Shown here piece by piece: positions 53,983 to 64,000 of a stretch of DNA of 64,000 bases; position 1 is the stretch's first letter; each line of letters opens with the position of its first letter. Both the position numbers and the translations under genes were made by a program. The notes under the pieces were generated by a model. The model saw only the letters and a list, made by a program, of their open reading frames with translations. It did no database searches and was not told the origin of the DNA. Origin of the DNA: Burkholderia cenocepacia (lineage in GTDB: Bacteria > Pseudomonadota > Gammaproteobacteria > Burkholderiales > Burkholderiaceae); NCBI RefSeq assembly GCF_014211915.1, contig NZ_CP060041.1:496001-560000 (forward strand), read 5' to 3'.

Positions 53983-54630
53983 ATGCAAACGTCCGGATCG
54001 CTCTACGGGTTTCTCGTCATCGGCGGCATGCTCGCGGTCACGCCGGGGCCGAACATGGTCTACGTGATGTCGCGCTCGATCGCGCAAGGGCGGGCGGCGG
54101 GCCTCGTTTCGCTCGCGGGCGTGATGCTCGGCTACCTGTTCTACATGTTCGCCGCGGCGTTCGGCATCACGACGCTGTTCATGAGCGTGCCCTATGCGGG
54201 CAGCGTGCTGGGCGCGGTCGGGGCGACCTATCTGCTGTACCTCGCATGGCAGGCGGTGCGGCCCGGCGGCCGCTCGCCGTTCGAGGTGAAGACGCTGCCG
54301 AACGAGCAGCCGCTGCGGCTGCTCGCGATGGGCGCGACGACCAGCGTGCTGAACCCGAAGCTCGCGATGCTGTTCGTGTCGCTGTTGCCGCAGTTCATCG
54401 ACTACGGGCATGGCAGCGTGTTCGGCCAGTCGCTGTTTCTCGGCTCGCTGCTGATCGCCGCGTTCGCGTCGGCCAACGGGCTGGTGGCGATCTGCTCGGG
54501 CAGCCTGGCGAAGTTCCTGCACGGCCGCCCGACGCTGCTGCTCGCGCAGCGCTGGGCGATGGGCGCAGTGCTCGGCGGCCTCGGCGTGGAAATGCTCGTC
54601 GAGGCGTCGAAGTCGGCGGGCATCGCGTAA
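53983..54630 (+). CDS. LysE/RhtB-family amino acid exporter
   Basis: A 215-residue, six-helix inner-membrane exporter. AVTPGPNMVYVMSRSIAQGRAAGLVSLAGVMLGYL (in parts) with the conserved PGPN motif, and SVLNPKLAMLFVSLLPQF, are diagnostic. It exports amino acids or homoserine lactones. I prefer ATG 53983 (AGGA upstream) to ATG 53941, which has no ribosome site; both give normal lengths. Paired with the divergent LysR gene. Confidence 0.88.
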   Translation: MQTSGSLYGFLVIGGMLAVTPGPNMVYVMSRSIAQGRAAGLVSLAGVMLGYLFYMFAAAFGITTLFMSVPYAGSVLGAVGATYLLYLAWQAVRPGGRSPFEVKTLPNEQPLRLLAMGATTSVLNPKLAMLFVSLLPQFIDYGHGSVFGQSLFLGSLLIAAFASANGLVAICSGSLAKFLHGRPTLLLAQRWAMGAVLGGLGVEMLVEASKSAGIA

Positions 54631-54689
54631 GCATCGTGCCGCCGCGCGGGCCCGCACGATCGCGGGCCGCACGCGGGCGGCGGCCCGCG

Positions 54690-55793
54690 TCACGCGGCAA
54701 CGGCCTGCCGCTGCGCCTCGAGTTCGCGCACGAGCGGCAGCACGCGCTTGCCGAAATACTCGACTTCCTCGATGAAATGCAGGAACCCGGCCAGCACCAG
54801 ATCGACGCCGATCGCCTTCAGCGCGACGATCCGCTCGGCGATCTGCTGCGGCGTGCCGATCAGGTTCGTGCGGAAGCCGTCGTTGTACTGCACGAGATCC
54901 TCGAACGTCGATTTCGCCCAGTTGCCTTCGCCTTCGGGCGACGCCTTGCCGGCCTGCTTCACCGCATCGCCGAACGCGTGCACGGCCTCGACGTGCGCAT
55001 GCCGGATGATGTCGTCGAGCACGGCCTTCGCTTCTTCCTCGGTGTCGCGCGCGATCACGAATGCATTGACGCCGATGCGCACGCGATGGTTGTTCGCCGC
55101 CGCCTTCGCGCGAATGTCGTCGATCTGCGCCTTCAGGTTCTCCGGCGTATTGCCGTTCGTGAAATACCAGTCCGACACGCTCGCCGCGTTGTCGCGCGCC
55201 GCGCGCGAACTGCCGCCCTGGAAGATTTCCGGATGCGGCTTCTGCACCGGCTTCGGGCTCAGCGTGTAATCGTTGAAGCGGTAGAAGTCGCCCTTGAACG
55301 TGAAATTGTCCTGCGTCCAGATACCCTTGAGCGCCTGGATGAATTCCTTCGAGCGTCGATAGCGTTCGTCGTGCTCAAGCCATGGCTCGCCGATCGCGGT
55401 GAATTCGCCCTTGAACCACCCGCTCACGACGTTGATCGCGATGCGTCCGTTCGAGATGTGGTCGATCGTCGCGAGCTGCTTCGCGACCACGGCCGGATGC
55501 CATGGCCCCGGCAGGATCGCGGCGAGCACCTTGAGCTTCGTCGTCGCATGCAGCAGCGCCTGGCTGAACGACACCGACTCGTGCTGGTATTCCGCGCCGT
55601 AGCCGGCCGTGAAGCGGATCTGGCTCAGCGCGTAGTCGAAGCCGGCCGCCTCGGCCGTGCGCGCGAGCTTCTGGTTGTATTCGAGGCTCCAGTCGGTGCG
55701 CTGCTCGATCGTGCTGACGACGAGGCCGCCGCTGACGTTCGGCACCCAGTACGCGAATTTGACGCCATCGGCGGAAGGGTCGGGAAGGCTCAT
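54690..55793 (-). CDS. sfnG: FMNH2-dependent dimethyl sulfone monooxygenase
   Basis: A 367-residue bacterial-luciferase-fold enzyme. It oxidises dimethyl sulfone to methanesulfinate with reduced FMN from a partner reductase. KFAYWVPNVSGGLVVSTIEQRTDWSLEYN (in parts) at the N-terminus, RFTAGYGAEYQHESVSFSQ and the NVVSGWFKGEF segment are characteristic of SfnG rather than SsuD. The FMN reductase msuE lies 37 bases upstream on the same strand and sfnR is divergent, which supports the assignment. Confidence 0.92.
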   Translation of the reverse strand: MSLPDPSADGVKFAYWVPNVSGGLVVSTIEQRTDWSLEYNQKLARTAEAAGFDYALSQIRFTAGYGAEYQHESVSFSQALLHATTKLKVLAAILPGPWHPAVVAKQLATIDHISNGRIAINVVSGWFKGEFTAIGEPWLEHDERYRRSKEFIQALKGIWTQDNFTFKGDFYRFNDYTLSPKPVQKPHPEIFQGGSSRAARDNAASVSDWYFTNGNTPENLKAQIDDIRAKAAANNHRVRIGVNAFVIARDTEEEAKAVLDDIIRHAHVEAVHAFGDAVKQAGKASPEGEGNWAKSTFEDLVQYNDGFRTNLIGTPQQIAERIVALKAIGVDLVLAGFLHFIEEVEYFGKRVLPLVRELEAQRQAVAA

Positions 55794-55830
55794 GAAGGTG
55801 TCCTGGTCGAAGGGGAAACGAAAAAGCGGC

Positions 55831-56391
55831 TTACGCGGCCGCGGCGGAAAGCACGGGCGCGCGCAGTTGCGGCACCGCGCGATTCACGGCGAGCGCGATG
55901 CGCTCGCGCAACGCCGGACTGGCGATCTGGTACTGGTCGAAATCGCTTTCGGACGCATACACGCCGATCGGCAGCGTGCGCGCCTGGAAGAAGCTGAACA
56001 GCGGGCGCAACTGATGGTCGATCACGAGCGCGTGCCGCTCGCTGCCGCCGGTGGCCGCGAGCAGCACCGGCACGTCGACGAGCGCGTCATGGCGCACGAG
56101 GTCGAACAGGTGCTTGAAGAGGCCCGTGTACGACGCGCGATACACCGGGCTCGCGACGACGAGTGCGTCAGCCGTCTCGATCGCGCGGATCAGCGCATCG
56201 AGATCAGGCGGTACCTGCGCACGCGTGAGCGCGCCGGCCAGCCGGCTGCCGATCTCGCCGAGTTCGATCAATCGCGTCTCGATCGGCAGCGCGGCGCCGA
56301 GCGCCGTGACGATCGCGTCGGTCAGCGCGAGCGTGCGCGACGGCCGCTGCAGGCCGCCCGATATCGCGACGACGTTGAGGGTATGGCTCAT
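55831..56391 (-). CDS. msuE: NADH-dependent FMN reductase for the sulfone monooxygenase
   Basis: A 186-residue flavodoxin-like reductase. VVAISGGLQRPSRTLAL is the FMN phosphate loop; VVASPVYRASYTGLFKHLFDLV is the conserved core of the SsuE/MsuE family. It supplies FMNH2 to SfnG. It is the first gene of the pair, transcribed from a sigma-54 promoter 55-70 bases upstream. Confidence 0.9.
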   Translation of the reverse strand: MSHTLNVVAISGGLQRPSRTLALTDAIVTALGAALPIETRLIELGEIGSRLAGALTRAQVPPDLDALIRAIETADALVVASPVYRASYTGLFKHLFDLVRHDALVDVPVLLAATGGSERHALVIDHQLRPLFSFFQARTLPIGVYASESDFDQYQIASPALRERIALAVNRAVPQLRAPVLSAAAA

Positions 56392-56445
56392 GCAATGCGT
56401 TCCCGTGGTGAAGCCGCGCGCAATGCGGCGATACCGGTTCGGGTC

Positions 56446-56461
56446 AGCAAGGAGCGTGCCA
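56446..56461 (-). promoter_or_regulatory. Sigma-54 promoter of msuE-sfnG
   Basis: On the minus strand TGGCAC-GCTCC-TTGCT matches the -24/-12 consensus (TGGCAC-N5-TTGCW) completely. It lies 55 bases before the msuE ATG. The divergent gene encodes a sigma-54 activator with the GAFTGA motif. Confidence 0.88.
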
Positions 56462-56476
56462 TTGGTTCGGGTGCGT

Positions 56477-56491
56477 GACGGAAATTTCGTC
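56477..56491. promoter_or_regulatory. Candidate SfnR enhancer element
   Basis: GACG-GAAATTT-CGTC is a near palindrome just upstream of the sigma-54 promoter. The motif GTGACGGAA (56476-56484) recurs inverted at 56587-56595 (as TTCCGTCAC). A pair of repeats upstream of -24 is where sigma-54 activators bind. Confidence 0.45.
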
Positions 56492-56844
56492 TGCACCGCG
56501 AAGTTTCTCGCCATCGCCCGTCAGAAATGGCGCTCGGCCAAATGCGCGGCAGTGGCAAGCGTTCCGGCTCACGCGTCACATCGATATTCCGTCACGCGAT
56601 GAACCCCGTGCAGCGGATCTGCTGATGCGATGCTGATCAGGCAGCAGCGCATCACGCGCGATAGCGCTGAATTTGATGCCGTGACATCACTGCACCGCCG
56701 CTCTTCCGCGCCATGGCGGGTTCCGCAGCAATCGCGCTTTGGTTATCAGAAATCGATGCTTTTCGCGCGCGGCGAAACGTTCAACACTTTGCTGGTTACG
56801 CAGCAGCCGGCCCGCATTGCCCGGCCATCCAACGGTTCATCGCC

Positions 56845-57972
<1,128 letters not shown>

Positions 57973-58217
57973 CGGCATCCGGCGGGCGCCGTCGCTCGGC
58001 CCCGGCGCCATCGCAGCGCGATCCGTGCCGCAACGTCCGAACCTGATGTATCTTGGCGCGAAGCGTACGTTTCGTTGCCCACCCCGCACCCGGTCGCCCG
58101 TTACGCGGCCATCCGCGACCGGCAACGACGCACGCACGATCCTCCGCAACACGAAAGCCGACCGGCGCCCGTGCGCGCCCCGGCCGAGCCCTGTTCACCC
58201 GTCCGGAATCCGTCGCC

Positions 58218-59927
<1,710 letters not shown>

Positions 59928-59944
59928 CGCGCGCGCAGCCGCGC

Positions 59945-60232
59945 TCAGACGCCCTCGACCAGCACCGCGCGATAGCGCGCGCCCTTGAACCGGTGCTGGA
60001 CGACCGCCTGGTATTCGGGGCCGCGATACCACGCGTGCGCGGCCTCCTTCGACGGGAACTCGACGATCACGACGCCTTCCGGGCCTTCACCCTCGAGGAT
60101 TTCCTGCGGCCCATAGGCGGCGAGCACCTTCACCGGATGGCCGGCAAGGGTCGCGCCGACCTGGCTCGCGTAGATGTCGAGCTCATGCTGGTCCTGCGTG
60201 CTTTCCCGCGTAAAGACGATGTAGGTCGCCAC
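59945..60232 (-). CDS. DUF1330-family small protein
   Basis: A 95-residue protein with a dimeric alpha/beta-barrel (ferredoxin-like) look. The YIVFTRESTQDQHELDIYASQVGATL start, VVIVEFPSKEAAHAWYRGPEYQAVVQHR and final ARYRAVLVEGV are the DUF1330 pattern. Biochemical role unknown. Convergent with the dihydroxyacetone kinase, 17 bases apart. Confidence 0.85.
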   Translation of the reverse strand: MATYIVFTRESTQDQHELDIYASQVGATLAGHPVKVLAAYGPQEILEGEGPEGVVIVEFPSKEAAHAWYRGPEYQAVVQHRFKGARYRAVLVEGV

Positions 60233-60496
60233 GATATGCGCTCCTGATCAAGGGTGAAAAAAGGGACGCCACGCGCGGCACGGTCCGAGGAATCCGGCGT
60301 GGCAGCGCGCAGCTTACCGCCGTTCGCCAGCCGGCGCCGCGACGAGCCGGCCACGGCCTCCGCGGGCCGCCCCGCCCCGGCACGGGAAAACCCCGATTCC
60401 CACATCGTCCTATGACATCCGGCATCGCAAATTGGCGGGATTACTTTGATCCTCGTCGGCGCCCGCCCGGGCGCATGCTGATAGCGAGGACCCCTC

Positions 60497-61882
60497 ATGC
60501 GATACGTGCCATCGTGGACTTCCGTTTCCGCCGCGTCGTCGATTCCCGACGACGCGACCACCCAACGCGGCGACGAGCCGCACAGCCTGCCGCGGGTCGC
60601 GATCGCGGCCGCCGCGCTCGGCAATGCGACCGAATGGTTCGATTACGGCATTTACGCGTACGGCCTCGCGTACATTTCCGCCGCGCTGTTTCCCGGCAAC
60701 ACCGCGAGCGCGACGCTGTTCGCCCTCGGCACGTTTGCGATCTCGTTCCTGATCCGCCCGCTCGGCGGCCTGTTCTGGGGGCCGCTCGGCGACCGGCTCG
60801 GCCGCAAGCGCGTGCTCGCGCTGACGGTCCTGACGATGTCGGGCGCCACGTTGCTCGTCGGCGTGCTGCCGAGCTATGCGACGGCCGGCTGGCTCGCGCC
60901 GGCCGCGCTGATCGTGCTGCGCATGGTGCAAGGCTTCTCGACCGGCGGCGAATACGGCGGTGCGGCGACCTTCATCGCCGAATACGCACCCGATTCGCGG
61001 CGCGGCCTGTGCGGCAGCTTCCTCGAATTCGCGACGCTCGCCGGCTTCTCGCTCGGCGCGTTCCTGATGCTCGGCTTCGCGCTGCTGCTCGGCGATTCGG
61101 CGATGCATGCGTGGGGCTGGCGCCTGCCGTTCCTCGTCGCGGCGCCGCTCGGCCTGATCGGCTTCTACCTGCGCTCGCGTCTCGAGGAAACGCCGGTGTT
61201 CCGCGAGCTGGAGGAGCAGGCGCACCGTTGCGAGAAAAACGCCACCGCCGCGCTGCCGATCCGGCTGCTGCTGGTGCGCTATGCGAAGCCGCTGCTGCTG
61301 CTCGGCGGGCTGGTCGTCGCGCTGAACGTCGTCAACTACGTGCTGCTCGCGTACATGCCGACCTACATGCACAAGGAACTCGGCGTGAGCGAGAACATGT
61401 CGCTGCTGATTCCTCTGATCGGCATGCTCGCGATGATGGTGCTGCTGCCGTTCGCCGGCTGGCTGTCGGACCGCGTCGGCCGCAAGACGATGTGGTGGTT
61501 CTCGCTCGTCGGGCTGTTCGTCGCGGCCGTGCCGATGTTCACGCTGATGACGCACGGCCCGCTCGGCGCGTTCATCGGCTTTGCGGTACTCGGCGTGCTC
61601 TACGTGCCGCAGCTCGCCACCATTTCCGCGATGTTCCCGGCGATGTTCCCGACCCACGTCCGCTATGCGGGCATGGCGATTGCGTACAACGTGTCGACGT
61701 CGCTGTTCGGCGGCACCGCGCCGATCGTCAACGACTGGCTGATCGGCAAGACCGGCAACGCACTGATTCCCGCGTACTACATGATGGCTGCGTGCGCGGT
61801 CGGGCTGGTCGCGCTGCTGGCGGTGATCGAGACGCGCGGGTGTTCGCTGCGTGGGGAAACGCTTCCCGGTCAGCCGGGTTGA
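60497..61882 (+). CDS. ProP-like MFS metabolite:H+ symporter
   Basis: A 461-residue, 12-helix transporter of the MHS family (proline/betaine, alpha-ketoglutarate, citrate). NATEWFDYGIYAYGLAYISAALFP, GPLGDRLGRKRVLALTVLTMSG, GFSTGGEYGGAATFIAEYAP (in parts) and GWLSDRVGRKTMWW are diagnostic. It lacks the long C-terminal coiled coil of E. coli ProP, so osmosensing is unlikely. GAGG lies seven bases before the ATG. A strong hairpin terminator follows. Confidence 0.88.
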   Translation: MRYVPSWTSVSAASSIPDDATTQRGDEPHSLPRVAIAAAALGNATEWFDYGIYAYGLAYISAALFPGNTASATLFALGTFAISFLIRPLGGLFWGPLGDRLGRKRVLALTVLTMSGATLLVGVLPSYATAGWLAPAALIVLRMVQGFSTGGEYGGAATFIAEYAPDSRRGLCGSFLEFATLAGFSLGAFLMLGFALLLGDSAMHAWGWRLPFLVAAPLGLIGFYLRSRLEETPVFRELEEQAHRCEKNATAALPIRLLLVRYAKPLLLLGGLVVALNVVNYVLLAYMPTYMHKELGVSENMSLLIPLIGMLAMMVLLPFAGWLSDRVGRKTMWWFSLVGLFVAAVPMFTLMTHGPLGAFIGFAVLGVLYVPQLATISAMFPAMFPTHVRYAGMAIAYNVSTSLFGGTAPIVNDWLIGKTGNALIPAYYMMAACAVGLVALLAVIETRGCSLRGETLPGQPG

Positions 61883-62185
61883 CCCGCGCGCCGGCGGTTC
61901 CCGGCATCCCATAAACGGCATCCATTGCATCGCCCGCCTTCCGGCAACGGACGGCGGGCGATGCGCATTTCGGGCGGCGAAGGCCGCTGTCGAATTGTTG
62001 TCGTCCGGACAACACGATGTGCACCCCTGCGGCGCTGTTGGCGTGTGTAGGCCGTCACTACAATCGCTGACATGCTCGATCGGAATCCGGGCGCACCGAA
62101 ATGCGCGACCTTCGCGATCGCGCTCGCGAACCGCTCTGCGCCGCGCAGTGCGGACTACCTCACTCAAAGAACAGGATTACTGAAC
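61883..62185. other. Intergenic region before the MBL hydrolase gene
   Basis: No gene is supported. It contains the MFS terminator and a perfect inverted repeat GTTGTC-GTCCG-GACAAC (61998-62014) that may be an operator for the hydrolase gene. Confidence 0.45.
61927..61964 (+). terminator. Terminator hairpin after the ProP-like gene
   Basis: Arms GCATCGCCCGCC/GGCGGGCGATGC (12 bp), with inner TCCG/CGGA around GCAA, followed by GCATTT. Lacks a long T tract. Confidence 0.6.
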
Positions 62186-63118
62186 ATGAACGCACCCATC
62201 CGCAACGTCCAGCCGGTCATCGACCGCCTGGGCAACGAAGGTTCAGGCGAGCTCGTTCCGTCCCGCTACGCCGTGCGCATCGGCGATGTCGACGTCGTGC
62301 TGATCAGTGACGGCGTACTGCCGCTGCCGACTTCCACCATGTCCACCAATGTGAGCGAAGCGGACCGCAACGCCTGGTTCGACGGCCGTTTCCTGCAACG
62401 CGACATGTTCGACTGGGCGCTCAACATCGCGCTCGTGCGCAGCGCCGATCGCCTGATCCTGATCGATTCGGGCGTGGGCGATGGCTTCGAATACTTCACG
62501 CGCGCCGGGCGCTCGGTGATGCGCGTGGAATCGGCCGGCATCGACCTGGCCGCGATCACCGATATCGTGATCACGCATATGCACATGGATCACGTCGGCG
62601 GGCTGAACGTCGACGGCGTCAAGGCGAAGCTGCGCCCCGACGTACGCATTCACGTATCGGCAGCGGAAGTGGCGTTCTGGAACAATCCGGACTTCAGTAA
62701 GACGGTGATGCCGGACACCGTTCCGCCCGCGCTGCGCAAGGCGGCGGCGAGGTTCGTCGAACTGTATGGCGAAAACATCGTGCAATTCGACCGCACCGTG
62801 GAAGTCGCCGCGGGCGTGTCGGCGCGCGTGACGGGCGGGCATACGCCGGGGCACTGCGTGGTCGACATCGCATCGAACGGGGAAAAGCTGACGTTCGCGG
62901 GCGACGCGATCTTCGAAGTCAACTTCGACCATCCCGACTGGCAAAACGGCTTCGAACACGATCCGGACGCGGCGGTCGACGTGCGTCTCGCGCTGTTCAA
63001 CGAAGCGGCCGACACTGGCGCACTGCTGGCCGCGGCGCATGTCGCGTTCCCGTCCATCGGGCATGTTGCACGGAACGGCGACGGCTTCCGTTTCGTTCCG
63101 GTCGTGTGGGATTACTGA
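62186..63118 (+). CDS. MBL-fold metallo-hydrolase (possible quorum-quenching lactonase type)
   Basis: A 310-residue metallo-beta-lactamase-fold enzyme. Metal ligands are visible in THMHMDHVGG (HxHxDH), GGHTPGHC and the Asp in FAGDAIF. The layout with IDSGVGDGFEY and an insertion before THMHMDH recalls the AttM/AidC group and related hydrolases of esters or lactones; the function is only inferred. ATG 62186 has AGGA ten bases upstream, and the frame upstream is Ala/Arg-rich. Confidence 0.85.
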   Translation: MNAPIRNVQPVIDRLGNEGSGELVPSRYAVRIGDVDVVLISDGVLPLPTSTMSTNVSEADRNAWFDGRFLQRDMFDWALNIALVRSADRLILIDSGVGDGFEYFTRAGRSVMRVESAGIDLAAITDIVITHMHMDHVGGLNVDGVKAKLRPDVRIHVSAAEVAFWNNPDFSKTVMPDTVPPALRKAAARFVELYGENIVQFDRTVEVAAGVSARVTGGHTPGHCVVDIASNGEKLTFAGDAIFEVNFDHPDWQNGFEHDPDAAVDVRLALFNEAADTGALLAAAHVAFPSIGHVARNGDGFRFVPVVWDY

Positions 63119-63185
63119 ATGACGATCGGTAGCCGGCGCGCACCGTACACCACGCATTGACGTTTTCCCGCACCGTACCGGCAAG

Positions 63186-63218
63186 AAAAAACGCCGCCGC
63201 ACTTGCATGCGGCGGCGT
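63186..63218 (-). terminator. Intrinsic terminator after the aminotransferase gene
   Basis: In the minus sense ACGCCGCCGCA-TGCAAG-TGCGGCGGCGT pairs over 11 bp and runs into TTTTTT, 41 bases after the stop. Confidence 0.85.
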
Positions 63219-63258
63219 CATCTCGCGCGTCGAAACGCGCATCAGGACCACTTGAATA

Positions 63259-64000
63259 TCACGCGACAGCCGAAATATTCCGCTCGGCGACCTCGTCCAC
63301 CGCCTTCTTCACGATCCCGACGATCTCGTCGGCTTCCTCGCGCGTCATCACGAGCGGCGGTGCAAAGCCGAGAATGTCGCCGTGCGGCATCGCCCGCGCG
63401 ATCACGCCGCGCTGCAGCGCGGCAGCCGACACCTGCGCACCGATCTTCAGCGCGGGATCGAACGGCGTGCGCGCGTCCTTGTCGGCCATGAATTCGAGCG
63501 CGGCCAGCATCCCGACGCTGCGCACCTCGCCGACGAGCGGATGCGTGCCGAACGCGTCGCGCAGCTTCGCGCCGAAATACTTGCCCACTTCCGCCGCGTT
63601 GCCGACCAGGTTCTCGCGCTCCAGAATCGCGAGGTTCGCGAGCGCGGCGGCCGCGCACACCGGATGGCCCGAATACGTCCAGCCGTGCCCCATCGGCCCG
63701 TGTTCCTGCGAGCCGCGCGCGATCACGTCCCACACCTTCTCGCCGACGATCACGCCCGACAGCGGCGCATACGCACTCGTCAACCCTTTCGCGACGGTAA
63801 TCAGGTCGGGCTCGATCCCGAAGTGCTGCGCACCCATCTTCGAACCGAGCCGCCCGAACCCGCACACGACTTCATCGGAGATCAGCAGGATGTCGTGCTT
63901 GCGCAGCACGGCCTGGATCGCGGGCCAGTAGCCGGCCGGCGGCTCGATGATCCCGCCGGTGCCCATCACCGGCTCCGCGATGAACGCGGCGACCGTGTCG
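63259..64000 (-). CDS. Class III PLP-dependent aminotransferase (C-terminal part)
   Basis: Cut by the window edge; 247 residues of the C-terminal part are present and the reading frame continues beyond 64000 (EPVMGTGG precedes the first Met). DEVVCGFGRLGSKMGAQHFGIEPDLITVAKGLTSAYAPLS (in parts) carries the Asp that holds the PLP pyridine nitrogen and the Schiff-base Lys in AKGL. The overall type is that of beta-alanine/omega-amino acid:pyruvate transaminases. Substrate not determinable here. A strong terminator follows. Confidence 0.9.
   Translation of the reverse strand, partial: DTVAAFIAEPVMGTGGIIEPPAGYWPAIQAVLRKHDILLISDEVVCGFGRLGSKMGAQHFGIEPDLITVAKGLTSAYAPLSGVIVGEKVWDVIARGSQEHGPMGHGWTYSGHPVCAAAALANLAILERENLVGNAAEVGKYFGAKLRDAFGTHPLVGEVRSVGMLAALEFMADKDARTPFDPALKIGAQVSAAALQRGVIARAMPHGDILGFAPPLVMTREEADEIVGIVKKAVDEVAERNISAVA

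Noticed and set aside
54690-55793. Alkanesulfonate monooxygenase SsuD
   Set aside because: The N-terminal blocks and the sfnR/msuE context fit SfnG better; no ssuABC transporter is present.

Overview
The window looks like one of the secondary chromosomes of a Burkholderia, most likely of the B. cepacia complex. This is inferred from the very high GC content, the strongly G/C-ending codons, the many LysR/TetR/GntR regulators, an OpcP-type porin and an H-NS protein with a Burkholderia-like C-terminus. No rRNA, tRNA, CRISPR array, insertion sequence or prophage was seen. About 58 protein genes are tightly packed on both strands. Two of them carry single-base frameshifts.

Layout. 0-2 kb: end of an OsmF/OpuC-type betaine or compatible-solute ABC importer. 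2-6.3 kb: exported small protein, MarR-GNAT fusion regulator with two operators, MFS/LOG pair, H-NS protein. 6.5-8.8 kb: a retron-like unit. It has a reverse transcriptase and, directly upstream, a roughly 166-nt region bounded by a 17-bp a1/a2 inverted repeat with a promoter placed to start at a1. A gene of unknown function precedes it. 8.9-14.6 kb: a polar amino acid (histidine-type) ABC importer, a HutH-family protein that lacks the MIO-forming Ala-Ser-Gly triad, and a HutC-type GntR regulator, with a HutC-like site in front. 15-20 kb: RmlD-like reductase, DoxX, a small atypical gene, then a FocA/NirC channel whose leader has an ANTAR-type hairpin and an intrinsic terminator, with the NIT-ANTAR antiterminator gene beside it. 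20.6-22.1 kb: a lone fliD. 22.2-28 kb: a frameshifted unknown gene, then a LacI-controlled catabolic cluster (rbsK-like kinase, MFS, DapA-like aldolase). 28-30.2 kb: a Fic protein with twin operators, and a LysR regulator. 30.3-36 kb: pirin, WrbA, LrgAB, secreted esterase, frameshifted ohr, TetR with shared operators. 36-46.7 kb: TetR/hydrolase/ABC exporter, porin, GST, acyltransferase, unknown genes, LysR/EamA. 47-54.6 kb: LivK-type binding protein, small HTH protein, YdiJ-type FAD/Fe-S dehydrogenase, LysR genes, LysE exporter. 54.7-58 kb: dimethyl-sulfone sulfur-scavenging cluster (sfnG, msuE, divergent sfnR) with a perfect sigma-54 promoter. 58-64 kb: dihydroxyacetone kinase, DUF1330 protein, ProP-like MFS, MBL hydrolase, and a class III aminotransferase cut by the window edge.

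How the genes work together: most of the window is accessory metabolism built from regulator-plus-target units (uptake and catabolism of osmolytes, amino acids, sugar acids and sulfones; peroxide and xenobiotic defence). Several units have readable cis-regulatory signals, which are listed separately. The strongest candidates for new biology are the retron-like unit, the MIO-less lyase operon, the ANTAR attenuator and the Fic autoregulatory palindromes.
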